Part shown: positions 27,226 through 36,521 of the stretch, in pieces | Position numbering within the stretch: the first letter of the stretch is position 1 | Layout of the letters: every line of letters starts with the position of its first letter | From: Niabella soli DSM 19437 | Lineage (GTDB): Bacteria > Bacteroidota > Bacteroidia > Chitinophagales > Chitinophagaceae | Length of the DNA: 64,000 nucleotides | Direction of reading: 5' to 3' | NCBI RefSeq assembly: GCF_000243115.2 | Contig: NZ_CP007035.1 | Span: 310,001 to 374,000, forward strand | The notes under the pieces: model-generated | The model's database searches: none | Seen by the model: only the letters and a program-made list of their open reading frames with translations | Told to the model about the DNA's origin: nothing | Position numbers and translations under genes: made by a program

Positions 27226-28425
27226 TTAGTTGGTATCTTCTGCAAGATACTGGTGAAGCAAGGCGACATGTTCGTTAATGGAAAAACTCATGGCATAGGA
27301 TCTGGCATTATCTGCCATTGGATAATATTGCTGAAAGTTATCAACAATCTGTGAAAAATATCTCGCCAGCTCATTGTCGTCGTTTTCTTTGACATAGATC
27401 ATGAAGTCCTGACGTGGAAACTGGCGAAAAATGATATTGTCAAAAGCAAGAATAAGTCTACCAGCAGCCATTAATTCCAGCAGATTGTTAGAAACACCAC
27501 TTCCCCCGCCTCCGGTATCATCCCCTGATTTGGTTAATGCTACACCACAATGGATAGTGGCAAGATATGTATGCATTTTGTAATTGGGAATCCGGCCCAC
27601 AAACTCACAATTAGGAGTAGTTCTCGCGAAATCCTCTATCGATTCCTCACCCCAGCCGACAAAAGAGAAAGTTACCCTGTCAACCAGGCCGGGGTAGTGA
27701 GAATTAAATATTTTTATTGCGGAGACGAAGTTATGAGCCCCTTTTGCCTCAAAAAACCTGCCAATATATGCTATCTTAATCTTGTTTGCCGGCAACTGGC
27801 GAACATCTTCGAAATTTGTGTAGGTAGACAGATTGATTGCATTGGGAACAACAACAGACGGTACATTATATTCCCTGATATAGTTATCCCGGGTATCCCA
27901 ACCATTTGAGATTACTAAATCTGCATCCTTCAACGCTTTTTTTTCAAAAAAGAAAATATATTTTGAAAAGATCCGGGAGGTATGGGTGCCAATATGTTTG
28001 CTTAATGTTGTACGGAGCCAAATATAGTGCCTGGTGTTTCGCCTGATACCGTAGAGGTTAAGAAAAAAAGCCAAAAAAATGCCGGTAGGATAGGAGCCTA
28101 AAGACAAGGCGCTTACAGCATGCGTTTTTTTTAAAGCTTTGGCTACATTACTATGGAATTTCAGAAGTTTAATAAAATTATTAAATAACCCCTTTTTTTC
28201 TGAAAGCTGTATGGGAATATAGCGAATGATGTTGCTATTATCGTCGGCCGGTAAAGGAATTTGTTTTGAAGGAGTTGTGTAATAGTATATGTTTATTTTA
28301 TGAAAATATTGTCTCCCACGTAGTACTTCATGCAGAAACAAGCGAAGCCAGGTTTCTACACCTCCATTGCTGGAGTCCAGATTTGAAAAAAATATTAAGT
28401 TAATCTCCATGGTGGCTTTGTTCAC
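27226..28425 (-). CDS. Glycosyltransferase family 4 protein
   Basis: The 399-residue product has the GT-B layout. Its N-terminal domain opens INLIFFSNLDSSNGGVETWL, where the NGGVE loop is typical of GT4. The C-terminal domain has IAYIGRFFEAKGAHNFV and a nucleotide-sugar site with GGGSGVSNNLLELMAAG. It lies 9 bp upstream of the polymerase gene and about 195 bp after the amidotransferase gene, the only sizeable gap in the operon. Confidence 0.87.
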   Translation of the reverse strand: MNKATMEINLIFFSNLDSSNGGVETWLRLFLHEVLRGRQYFHKINIYYYTTPSKQIPLPADDNSNIIRYIPIQLSEKKGLFNNFIKLLKFHSNVAKALKKTHAVSALSLGSYPTGIFLAFFLNLYGIRRNTRHYIWLRTTLSKHIGTHTSRIFSKYIFFFEKKALKDADLVISNGWDTRDNYIREYNVPSVVVPNAINLSTYTNFEDVRQLPANKIKIAYIGRFFEAKGAHNFVSAIKIFNSHYPGLVDRVTFSFVGWGEESIEDFARTTPNCEFVGRIPNYKMHTYLATIHCGVALTKSGDDTGGGGSGVSNNLLELMAAGRLILAFDNIIFRQFPRQDFMIYVKENDDNELARYFSQIVDNFQQYYPMADNARSYAMSFSINEHVALLHQYLAEDTN

Positions 28426-28430
28426 GCTTG

Positions 28431-28619
28431 CTGATTAATTATGCGGACAGGCTTTTCTGCTATCGCACCCTGGAAATAGACCAGCACCTTTCTCCGGATT
28501 GAGGCATTGATTCTACTTGCGAAATAGTTGCCAAACCAGATTTTATACCCAAGCTGGCCCCTTTTTTTTAATAACAGCAGGTTGGAGCTATTCTGAAAAT
28601 CCGCATTGTTGGAATTTTT
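28431..28619 (-). pseudogene. Possible gene remnant between wbpG and a glycosyltransferase
   Basis: After the TAA stop of the wbpG-like gene (28620-28622) the same frame stays open for about 65 codons and reads like protein (KKRGQLGYKIWFGNYFASRI, then KVLVYFQGAIAEKPVRIIN). It has no ATG. It may be the tail of a gene lost by deletion, or chance. No family was recognised. Confidence 0.3.
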
Positions 28620-29732
28620 TTAGCTCATTTTTTTCTTTCTCATTATTTTCAACCAAAGCAAAACCAGCCATTCGTCACTTTTAAAATCCAGATGTGATTT
28701 TGGGGGCTCTGTCATCATTTTATCAAATTCCTGTTCAGTAAACCCTAATTTTTTCAATACATATTGCTTGTCTTTTTTCAGCTCAGCAGGGTCGTAAAGC
28801 GGTTGGGCGAGTTGTTCCATTGCTTGTTCGCGTGTAATTTCTCCGTTCCGGATTAATGAGGACAAATGAACTTTTCTTTTATCTACCTTGAACTTATAGG
28901 GTAGAATGAATGCCTGATAAAATTTGGTAAAGACTGATTCATAATGCTTCCCGCCGTAGTATTCCCACCCAAATTCTTTTTTCAACGTTTCCATTGCTTC
29001 ATTTTTGTTATAATTGATCATATTAAGAAGCTCCACATATGTTCCGCCTGTGTTCAGCATCTTGATCAGTTTGAAACGAACGGAGCTCATTGTTGGAAAC
29101 TCTTTAATGGGAAGCGTGCCAAATTTGCGCTGAATGTCTTTGATATTAACCAGATCCTGTTTTCGCCAAAGCCATGCATTGGGCATACCGTTTTCGGTAC
29201 GAATATTTACGCCGGAAAGCACGTAGCGAATGTTGTGCTTTTTCCGAATCTTAAACATCGTGGCCATGATGGCATGATCGGTGAGCATTTCAATATCAAC
29301 TACACCGGCTTTAAAAAAAGACCGTTGTAAATCCCGGAATTCGGGCCAGTTTATCACATAAGTTTCTAAATCAAACCCACATTTATCAACAATTTTCTTT
29401 ATGTTGGAGACAGCCGTTTGCGAGTTCCACCCATTGTCAAAGTGAACACATAAAGGGTTGAGACCAAATTTGTGGGCGAGATAGGCTGTATAGGAACTAT
29501 CCACCCCTCCGCTCAAGCCGATTATAGAATCGTATTGCCCTTTCTTGTTGTTTTTTATCTCTTTGGTTATGCGCAGGATATTTGCTTCCGCCTGTTCAGG
29601 TGTAAAATTATATGCGGGCATCACTTTTTCCAGATGGCGGCAATAATTGCAGACTCCTTCATCATCAAAAATAATTTCAGGGTCTGTGGTATCCATTACA
29701 CACCTGGTGCATACTTGAATAGTATTATTCAT
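28620..29732 (-). CDS. wbpG: N-acetyl sugar amidotransferase (WbpG-like)
   Basis: This 370-residue enzyme has the PP-loop ATP-pyrophosphatase motif GLSGGVDSSY near residues 65-75 and an N-terminal zinc-type Cys set (CTRCVMDTTDP and VCNYC). The family adenylates the acyl group of an N-acetyl sugar and swaps oxygen for nitrogen to give an acetamidino sugar, using ammonia from HisH- and HisF-like partners. All three genes are adjacent here, as in the Pseudomonas aeruginosa O5 cluster. The likely substrate is the 3-acetamido group of a ManNAc(3NAc)A unit. Confidence 0.88.
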   Translation of the reverse strand: MNNTIQVCTRCVMDTTDPEIIFDDEGVCNYCRHLEKVMPAYNFTPEQAEANILRITKEIKNNKKGQYDSIIGLSGGVDSSYTAYLAHKFGLNPLCVHFDNGWNSQTAVSNIKKIVDKCGFDLETYVINWPEFRDLQRSFFKAGVVDIEMLTDHAIMATMFKIRKKHNIRYVLSGVNIRTENGMPNAWLWRKQDLVNIKDIQRKFGTLPIKEFPTMSSVRFKLIKMLNTGGTYVELLNMINYNKNEAMETLKKEFGWEYYGGKHYESVFTKFYQAFILPYKFKVDKRKVHLSSLIRNGEITREQAMEQLAQPLYDPAELKKDKQYVLKKLGFTEQEFDKMMTEPPKSHLDFKSDEWLVLLWLKIMRKKKMS

Positions 29733-29740
29733 ATAAATAT

Positions 29741-30496
29741 TTATAATATTTCTTTTAATTCTTTTTGAGTGGGGTAAGAGATTAAAACTGCTCTATGAGG
29801 CCCCTGATAAACAAAAATGCTGCCGATTGCTACTGCTGACGCCCCTGCGTTAGCGGCAAGCTTAATATCTGAAAGCCTGGATGCTCCGCCGCAAATTGTT
29901 ACTGGGACTCCAACATTTTTAGTGATCATCTCTGTAAGTTTGACATCAAATCCCTGGTAGGTTCCCTCCCGGTCTACATTATTAATAAATATTTCCCCGC
30001 AGCCCAGGCTTTCAAGCCTTTTTGCATATTCGACAGGCTGCAAATCTAAAGATTTCTTTTTTACATGATCATATACCGTGTAGTTGCCCCAGAGGTTCTT
30101 TTTAACATCCATAGCAGCAACAATAGTGGATTGGGCAAACCGGTCTGCGGCCTCGGTGATAAATTCGGGGTGATACAGCGCATGTTGATTAACAACAATT
30201 TTTTCGACGCCGATTTTTAAAATCTGTTCGATTTGCTGGAGTGAACTAATGCCGCCGCCATAGGTAAGAGGCATAAAGCACTCTGAAGCAAGGTCGTGTA
30301 TAATTTCGAGACGTGGCTGCGTCTTGTGGGCAGAGCTTTGAATGTCTATAAAAATCAGCTCGTCTACTTCTTTATCGTTAAAAATTTTAACAGCATTGAT
30401 CGGATCTCCAAGATACTTACTATTCTTAAATTTCTCCGTTTTAACTAGCCCTCCGTTTTCAAGCAACAAGCAGGGGATTACTCTTATTTTCAGCAT
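29741..30496 (-). CDS. hisF: HisF-like subunit of the sugar amidotransferase system
   Basis: This 251-residue TIM barrel resembles the imidazole glycerol phosphate synthase cyclase. Aligned without gaps to the N terminus of Thermotoga HisF, the catalytic Asp11 is Leu here (VIPCLLLENGG). The second Asp, in VAAMDVKKN, is kept, as are the phosphate loops (CGGASR, AIGSIF). Together with its place between HisH-like and WbpG-like genes, this suggests it serves as an ammonia channel for amidination rather than in histidine synthesis. It starts 5 bp after the hisH-like stop. Confidence 0.85.
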   Translation of the reverse strand: MLKIRVIPCLLLENGGLVKTEKFKNSKYLGDPINAVKIFNDKEVDELIFIDIQSSAHKTQPRLEIIHDLASECFMPLTYGGGISSLQQIEQILKIGVEKIVVNQHALYHPEFITEAADRFAQSTIVAAMDVKKNLWGNYTVYDHVKKKSLDLQPVEYAKRLESLGCGEIFINNVDREGTYQGFDVKLTEMITKNVGVPVTICGGASRLSDIKLAANAGASAVAIGSIFVYQGPHRAVLISYPTQKELKEIL

Positions 30497-30501
30497 GTGT
30501 G

Positions 30502-31116
30502 TTAGAGTGATGCAAAGTTGTTTAATAATTTAAGGCCAAATTTGTGGCTTTTTTCGGGGTGGAATTGAACTCCCATTACATTTCCTGCTTGAAAAGCCGC
30601 ACAAAAATCCTGTCCGTAGTGGCAGGAATAGATAGTGTTGGAAGAGTCTTCCGGCAAAACAAAATAGGAATGGACAAAGTAGAATTTGATCTCATCGAGT
30701 TTATCCAGCTCCTGTTGCAGGGGAGAGGGGGATTGGATGCGTACCAGATTCCATCCCATGTGAGGGACCTTCAACGTAGTGTCGGCAAAATTGAATTTCT
30801 TCGTCCGGGCGTTTATCCATCCAAGGCCCTTTCCGGTGCCTTCCTCACTTTGCAGAGTCATTAGCTGCATGCCGAGACAAATGCCGAGAATCGGAATTTT
30901 ATCCTTAAGAACCTTCTTATGAAGGGGAGCAATCCACCCACCGTTTTGAAGTGAATTCATTCCCACATCAAACGCGCCCACTCCTGGAAGAATGAGCTTA
31001 GAGGCCTGGTCTATCTCAGCCGGGTCAGAAATGATTGCATTGTCGAATCCAAGCCTGTCTAACATGTTCTTTATTGAGCCCAGATTTCCTGTGTTATAAT
31101 CAATAATGCCGATCAT
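30502..31116 (-). CDS. hisH: HisH-like glutamine amidotransferase subunit
   Basis: The 204-residue class I glutaminase has an intact catalytic triad: Cys80 in GICLGMQL, His186 and Glu188 in VQFHPEKS. The oxyanion region LPGVGAF is present. It releases ammonia from glutamine, which would pass through the HisF-like barrel to the WbpG-like enzyme. Its position in a polysaccharide operon, without other his genes, argues against a role in histidine synthesis. It lies 8 bp after the flippase gene. Confidence 0.88.
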   Translation of the reverse strand: MIGIIDYNTGNLGSIKNMLDRLGFDNAIISDPAEIDQASKLILPGVGAFDVGMNSLQNGGWIAPLHKKVLKDKIPILGICLGMQLMTLQSEEGTGKGLGWINARTKKFNFADTTLKVPHMGWNLVRIQSPSPLQQELDKLDEIKFYFVHSYFVLPEDSSNTIYSCHYGQDFCAAFQAGNVMGVQFHPEKSHKFGLKLLNNFASL

Positions 31117-31123
31117 TTATGTA

Positions 31124-32512
31124 TTATAATTTTTTTATATTAATTAGGTCACTTTTGTACATAAAAATATTTACAAAAATGCCTGCAATACAAACAAAGT
31201 AAAGAAAAATAGACGACAGAAGAGTTAATATTATAGCAACAAGAACAAAAGCTGCTGATATCAAAAATTTTCTAAAGTTTATTTTAAAATGGTAGCTGGC
31301 CAAACCGAGGTAAGTTCTACATCCGAAGAAAAATAAATATCCAATTGCCATTGCTGCCGCCGCCCCAACGGCACCGTTTTTTGGAATTAGAAACCATCCA
31401 GAGATCGAATTTGCACAAAGTGCAATAATTATGATGTATAAATGTTGGATTGTTTTTTTTTTGAAATTTATTCCCACCATGGTTACCTCTGAAATAGTAT
31501 AGAACATTGGGATTAATAATAACATCGGAAATATTGGAATCACTCCACTATAGCTTTTGGGCAGTAAGATCAGCAATATTTTCTGGGACATTATAATAAT
31601 CAGGATCAATAAGCTGAAGACACAGGTTAATACGTTAAATACTGTGCTGAAAGGTGCAGTATTTTCTGGATCCTGTTTATAACGTTCGAGAGAATAGGGG
31701 AACCAAAATGTTGTAAAACCTGTTTGAACGACGTTTAAACTATAAGCAATTTTTGATGCGGTGGCATAAAGCCCGATTTGTGTAAAATTGCTGAATATTC
31801 TTAGAAAGGTGCGGTCGACTCCCTGAAAAAGCCAATCCAAAAGGAATGTTGGAACGAAAGGAAGGCTGTACAATAATACAGTTTTCATAAGCGGCTTATT
31901 GATTTTCAGCCCTTTAAATACTCCTGCCCAAATTTGCCAATAGAGCAAGACAGCTACTATAGCGGCAATAATTTGGGATACGATCAAGCCGAAAATCAGT
32001 GCGATGAAACTTGCCTCGACAAATAAGGCATAGGCCACGGTGGCTGCAAAGTTTGCAACAGCCTGTAAAATTTGCACCGCGGAGTAGCGCATGGCCATTC
32101 CCTTCATTCTTAGGGCCACGTTTGAAAGCCTCAGCATTATTCCCCCCGCGAGCGCAAGTGTAATCAGGTGCACGACATGCTCGTTGGAAGAATTAAAAAG
32201 AAACTCGTTAATAGGCTTCTTAGCCAGTTCGATTACGATCGCACAGATGGCAAAGGTGGCAATAAGTGGGGGAAGGCAGGACTTTAGCAGTGTCTCTTTT
32301 GAGACCGTCTCGTTGTAAAATCGGGCAAAACCCTGGTCAATGGCTAAAAGGGCCACATTTAAGGTAAGGTTATAGGCGAGGATAAACATTGCTGATTTAC
32401 CAAACTCTTCAGGGGCTACAAGCCAGGCTATGACCGGTGTAGAAACCAATGATAAAAGAGCCTGAACCCAAGTGCCTACTGAAAATTTTGCCAGTGTTTT
32501 GAGTAAATTCAT
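31124..32512 (-). CDS. wzx: Oligosaccharide flippase (Wzx-like)
   Basis: This 462-residue protein has about 12-14 hydrophobic segments spread over its length. It resembles the polysaccharide transporter (MOP/PST) family, starting LAKFSVGTWVQALLSLVSTP. It would move the undecaprenyl-linked repeat unit across the inner membrane for Wzy polymerisation. It overlaps the preceding glycosyltransferase gene by 4 bp. Confidence 0.85.
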   Translation of the reverse strand: MNLLKTLAKFSVGTWVQALLSLVSTPVIAWLVAPEEFGKSAMFILAYNLTLNVALLAIDQGFARFYNETVSKETLLKSCLPPLIATFAICAIVIELAKKPINEFLFNSSNEHVVHLITLALAGGIMLRLSNVALRMKGMAMRYSAVQILQAVANFAATVAYALFVEASFIALIFGLIVSQIIAAIVAVLLYWQIWAGVFKGLKINKPLMKTVLLYSLPFVPTFLLDWLFQGVDRTFLRIFSNFTQIGLYATASKIAYSLNVVQTGFTTFWFPYSLERYKQDPENTAPFSTVFNVLTCVFSLLILIIIMSQKILLILLPKSYSGVIPIFPMLLLIPMFYTISEVTMVGINFKKKTIQHLYIIIIALCANSISGWFLIPKNGAVGAAAAMAIGYLFFFGCRTYLGLASYHFKINFRKFLISAAFVLVAIILTLLSSIFLYFVCIAGIFVNIFMYKSDLINIKKL

Positions 32513-33660
32513 GTCTGTTGGTATCCTTCCTTTAACAGTTTAAGCTCCGTAGCGATTACCACGTTGTGTCCCGCTTTGGATTGAATGGAATCGGCAGCTT
32601 GCCTGGATAATCTTGCAAAAAGCACAGGATCACTGGCCAACTGTTCAATTGCATTTGCAAGTTCTAAAGCATTTCTGGTAAGAAAACCACTTACGCCATG
32701 CTCACAAAATTCGGGGATGGCAGTATTATCTGAAGTGACAGGAACAAGGCCGCTTGACATAGCCTCACACATAGACACGCCCTGGGCATCCTGGCGTGTA
32801 GGACAAAGAAAGATGCCAAAGTCCTTGTGTACTGATGGAATTTGATGATTTTCTATAAAGTAATTATGTAATATAACATTGTCGTCGTTTTTAACAGAAG
32901 CCGTAATTTTATCGAAGAATTTACCTTTTCCATATAAATGAAAGGTCATTTTCTTAAATATCGGCCTTGAGCGGAGCAGGTTAATCGCTGCAACAGCCTT
33001 GTCATTTGCATATTTATGAGTCTCGAAGGAGCGGATAAGCAGCACCCGCAGGGCCTGTTCGGGTGTTTTTAAATGGTATTGAAACAGATTACTGTCAATA
33101 GGGTTGGGTATTATGCTGAAATGTTTTATCCTGGTAAGCGTGTCGGTCTCGGTGATACGCTTCATCCAATTAGAGACAAAAATAAACCGAATATTGCCGA
33201 ACTTATTGGAAAAACGAATAATCCTTCTTACATAATACAATTGCACCCAATTTTTCAATGCGAAAATAGCAAACTTATGGGCTGTTTTCCATTTGAAGTA
33301 ATATAGCCGCCGATACCATCCCAGCGCCTCCTCTCCATGAACCCAGATAAACACCGGAATTTTCAGGTGCTTAAGAAATGAATCGAAATACCAGCCGCTG
33401 ACAAAATGAATGCCCATCAAATCCGGATTTTGCTCTGTAATGCATTTTACGAAAGAGGGTTTGTCCGAAAAATTCATTACATCTATCCCTTCATAATTAT
33501 ACTTTTTGCTTTTTTCTAATGGGCGGTACCCGATAACTACAACTTCAAAATCGTTTAGGTAATATTTCAACCTGGAGTGCACAAACACATCTCCGTAAAG
33601 ATTTTCCTTGCTTGGATAATTATTGTTGAGTATTACAAGTCTTGGCTTTTTAAATGACAT
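32509..33660 (-). CDS. Glycosyltransferase family 4 protein
   Basis: This 383-residue GT-B protein starts PRLVILNNNYPSKENLYGD. Its C-terminal half has the GT4 block VRVLLIRSFETHKYAN-like strand followed by FLCPTRQDAQGVSMCEAMSSG, with the conserved Glu near 310. It overlaps the epimerase gene by 11 bp and the flippase gene by 4 bp. Substrates are unknown; it may use the ManNAc(3NAc)A-type donor made by its neighbours. Confidence 0.85.
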   Translation of the reverse strand: MSFKKPRLVILNNNYPSKENLYGDVFVHSRLKYYLNDFEVVVIGYRPLEKSKKYNYEGIDVMNFSDKPSFVKCITEQNPDLMGIHFVSGWYFDSFLKHLKIPVFIWVHGEEALGWYRRLYYFKWKTAHKFAIFALKNWVQLYYVRRIIRFSNKFGNIRFIFVSNWMKRITETDTLTRIKHFSIIPNPIDSNLFQYHLKTPEQALRVLLIRSFETHKYANDKAVAAINLLRSRPIFKKMTFHLYGKGKFFDKITASVKNDDNVILHNYFIENHQIPSVHKDFGIFLCPTRQDAQGVSMCEAMSSGLVPVTSDNTAIPEFCEHGVSGFLTRNALELANAIEQLASDPVLFARLSRQAADSIQSKAGHNVVIATELKLLKEGYQQT

Positions 33661-34789
33661 CGCTAAGAATATTGGTCTTTTGCTTTATAAACGCTGCTAC
33701 CCGTTGAGAGGCTTTTCCGTCGCCATATGGATTTCTGAGCCTGCTCATGTGCTGATAATGGGCATCATCCTCAAGTAACTTTTTGCAATTAAAAAATATT
33801 TTTTCACGGTCGGTCCCAACTAAAATGACCGTGCCTGCATCCAGCGCTTCCGGTCTTTCTGTGGTATCCCTCATAACAAGGACTGGCTTCCCAAGGCTGG
33901 GTGCCTCCTCCTGAATTCCCCCACTGTCTGTTAGAATGATTTTTGATTGGTTCATTAGCCATATGAAACTGGGGTAGGACAGGGGCGAAACGAGGCTGAT
34001 GTTTTCCTGAGCGGAAAGTCTTGCGTAAACGACATCCTTTACGTTTGGGTTCAGGTGGACTGGGTAAATGATCTGAACATCAGGTAAATTGCTGACATCG
34101 AGCAATGCCTCGCAAATATTTTGGAAGCCCTGTCCATGATTTTCCCGCCTGTGGCCAGTTACTAACACAATATTTTTCCCGGGAATTATTTTCTTCTTTA
34201 ATTCTTCAATTTCCGGATTGCTGAACCCCTCATCGATTTTGGATACGCTTTCAAGAAGAGCATCTATTACAGTATTGCCGGTTACGCAAATATGCTCAGG
34301 GGCTATCCCTTCATTTAAGAGATTTTGTTGTGAGGTTGTTGTTGGTGCAAAATGAAAATTTCCGAGCATACCCGTGATACGCCTGTTCGCCTCTTCAGGA
34401 AATGGAGAATATATATTGTGTGTTCTTAAACCGGCTTCTATATGACAGATTGGAACACCTGAATAGAATGCCGCCAGGCTTGTTGCCATACTTGTAGTAG
34501 TGTCCCCGTGAACAAAAACGCTATCGGGCTTGAAGTCATCGAATACAGGCTTTATGAATTCGAGCAACCGCGCGGTGAGCTGATGCAGCGTTTGCCCGGA
34601 TTGCATAATATTCAGATCGTAGTCAGGCGTTATTTTGAAAAAATCAAGCACTTGATCGAGCATTTCCCTGTGTTGCGCTGTAACACAAACTCGAACATCA
34701 AAAAAATTATCCGCTTTCATTTTCAACACAAGAGGTGCCATTTTTATTGCCTCGGGCCTCGTTCCAAATACAATGAGTGCTTTATACAT
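33650..34789 (-). CDS. wbpI: UDP-GlcNAc 2-epimerase family enzyme (WbpI/WecB-like)
   Basis: The 379-residue non-hydrolysing 2-epimerase has the family start IVFGTRPEAIKMAPLV and the motifs HGDTTTSM, HIEAGLRT, VTGHRREN and DSGGIQEE. WecB acts on UDP-GlcNAc, while WbpI acts on UDP-GlcNAc(3NAc)A. With the full wbpA/B/D/E set beside it, the second reaction, giving UDP-ManNAc(3NAc)A, is more likely. Sequence alone does not separate the two. Confidence 0.88.
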   Translation of the reverse strand: MYKALIVFGTRPEAIKMAPLVLKMKADNFFDVRVCVTAQHREMLDQVLDFFKITPDYDLNIMQSGQTLHQLTARLLEFIKPVFDDFKPDSVFVHGDTTTSMATSLAAFYSGVPICHIEAGLRTHNIYSPFPEEANRRITGMLGNFHFAPTTTSQQNLLNEGIAPEHICVTGNTVIDALLESVSKIDEGFSNPEIEELKKKIIPGKNIVLVTGHRRENHGQGFQNICEALLDVSNLPDVQIIYPVHLNPNVKDVVYARLSAQENISLVSPLSYPSFIWLMNQSKIILTDSGGIQEEAPSLGKPVLVMRDTTERPEALDAGTVILVGTDREKIFFNCKKLLEDDAHYQHMSRLRNPYGDGKASQRVAAFIKQKTNILSDVI

Positions 34790-34797
34790 TTTTTATT

Positions 34798-35451
34798 TTA
34801 CTTTTTCTTAAAGACATAAAAATTCGCGAGAGATTCCTGTTCGCCCACTCCCGGATAGGGGTTTAAAATCTCTGAGATCAATTCCCAATCTAGCCGGTGG
34901 CTTGCAACCCAGTCCGTGAATTTTCTATGAATCACATGCGCTGCTTCCTTTTTGTCAAAATCCGTGGAATAAATAATAACGAATTTATCCGATAATGTAA
35001 ACAGGTTTTTAAGATAGGTTTCAAATACTTCAAATTCAACCAAATGATATATTACATCGATTGAAAGAGCAAGGTCGAACTGCTCCGTTCTGATTAATTG
35101 TTCTACCACTTCCTCGCTATTAATCATGAACCGTTTGCTCTTGTCTTGAGAAAAAATCTTATTACACCTCGCTATTACACTTTCTGAAATGTCGAGCCCA
35201 ATGTATGAGGGATAAAGAAGCTGTTTTAACTGATTCCCATCTCCGCAACCTAATTCAATAGCAGATTTGATTGAATACTCATTTATCGCATTATTAATAA
35301 TTTCCGCCTTAAAGGTTGCTAAACGGCCGTATGAACCATCCCCAGAATTTCCCCCGCTTTTATACCTTTCCTCCCAGTAATGTTTAGAAGTATCAAAAGG
35401 AATGTCCTTCTTGCTAAATGCCCGAAACATTCGTTTAATTATTTTTATCAT
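34798..35451 (-). CDS. SAM-dependent methyltransferase, class I
   Basis: This 217-residue protein has the Rossmann glycine motif AIELGCGDGNQLKQL near residues 65-79 and an acidic strand end (YIGLDISESV). It may methylate a sugar of the repeat unit or its terminus, but the acceptor is not evident. It sits between the WbpB-like and WbpI-like genes with small gaps (32 and 8 bp), in the same operon. Confidence 0.78.
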   Translation of the reverse strand: MIKIIKRMFRAFSKKDIPFDTSKHYWEERYKSGGNSGDGSYGRLATFKAEIINNAINEYSIKSAIELGCGDGNQLKQLLYPSYIGLDISESVIARCNKIFSQDKSKRFMINSEEVVEQLIRTEQFDLALSIDVIYHLVEFEVFETYLKNLFTLSDKFVIIYSTDFDKKEAAHVIHRKFTDWVASHRLDWELISEILNPYPGVGEQESLANFYVFKKK

Positions 35452-35483
35452 TTTAATAACTGTATTTTAGTTTTATTCCGTTT

Positions 35484-36521
35484 TTATTGACCCTTGATAC
35501 CTCCGTTATAGATTCGTTCAATTATCTCCACTACTTTTAAACCCTCCAGTGCATTAGTAGTAATGGTTCCAAGGTTATGAACCACATCCACTACGTTTTC
35601 AATGATGTAATGATGATTGGCAGCGCTTCCTTTGTAGGCGCCATAATCATTGCCTGGATTTGTAGGCGCCAGCTCAGGCATGACATAATCTTTTATATGG
35701 CAATATTCGACCTCGTTCATGTATTGTCCACCAACTTTTAAAGAGCCGTTCTCTGCAATAACCGTAATACTGCTCTCTAAGTTCTTATCCCACACCGAGG
35801 TACTATAATTCAGGCAGCCAATACCGCCGTTCAGGAATTCGAAGCTTACAACACCAGTGTCTTCAAAATCGGTCAGGTGCTCATGATTAAAGTCGTTGAA
35901 CCGGGCCTGTATATTGGTAATATCTCCAAAATACCAGTACATCAGATCTATGAAATGACTGAATTGGGTAAATAAAGTACCTCCATCCAGTTCCTTATTA
36001 CCATGCCAGCTGCCCTTTTTATAATATCGGTCATCCCGGTTCCAATAACAGTTGATCTGTACTAAGAATATTTTACCCAGTTTTCCACTTTCCAGCAATT
36101 CTTTTAACCACACACTTGGTGGGCTATAGCGATTTTGCATTACGGCAAATACCTGTTTATGTACCTGCAATGCTTTGAAAATAACTTTCTCAGCATCTGC
36201 TTTGCTAAGCGCCATTGGCTTTTCCAGCACAATATGCTTTTTGGCTTCCAGGCATTGCATAGCCTGCGCGGCATGGAAGCCATTGGGAGAAGCTATATTT
36301 ATCACATCAACATCAGTAGCTACAGGCGATTGCAAAAAGGCTTCAAGGCTATTAAAAAAGAGTGCATCGTAATGGTCAATTCTCAATTGGTCTTTAGGTT
36401 TAACATCGATTAATGCAACCAATTCGCAATCTTCGTTCCTGGTAATCATCTCTGCATGACGTTTGCCAATATGCCCGCACCCCACAACGGCAAATTTTAC
36501 CTTCTGATTTGTTGTAGTCAT
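35484..36521 (-). CDS. wbpB: Gfo/Idh/MocA oxidoreductase (WbpB/WlbA-like)
   Basis: This 345-residue NAD-dependent enzyme has the dinucleotide motif VVGCGHIGKRHAEM at the N terminus and the EKPMALS motif near residue 100. By family and context it oxidises C3 of UDP-GlcNAcA, giving the 3-keto sugar for transamination. Its ATG shares one base with the stop of the acetyltransferase gene, a sign of tight coupling. The pathway role is inferred from the adjacent wbpA/D/E-like genes. Confidence 0.87.
   Translation of the reverse strand: MTTTNQKVKFAVVGCGHIGKRHAEMITRNEDCELVALIDVKPKDQLRIDHYDALFFNSLEAFLQSPVATDVDVINIASPNGFHAAQAMQCLEAKKHIVLEKPMALSKADAEKVIFKALQVHKQVFAVMQNRYSPPSVWLKELLESGKLGKIFLVQINCYWNRDDRYYKKGSWHGNKELDGGTLFTQFSHFIDLMYWYFGDITNIQARFNDFNHEHLTDFEDTGVVSFEFLNGGIGCLNYSTSVWDKNLESSITVIAENGSLKVGGQYMNEVEYCHIKDYVMPELAPTNPGNDYGAYKGSAANHHYIIENVVDVVHNLGTITTNALEGLKVVEIIERIYNGGIKGQ

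Noticed and set aside
29741-31116. Histidine biosynthesis role for hisH and hisF
   Set aside because: No other his genes are nearby, HisF lacks Asp11, and the pair is embedded beside a WbpG-like gene in a polysaccharide operon.
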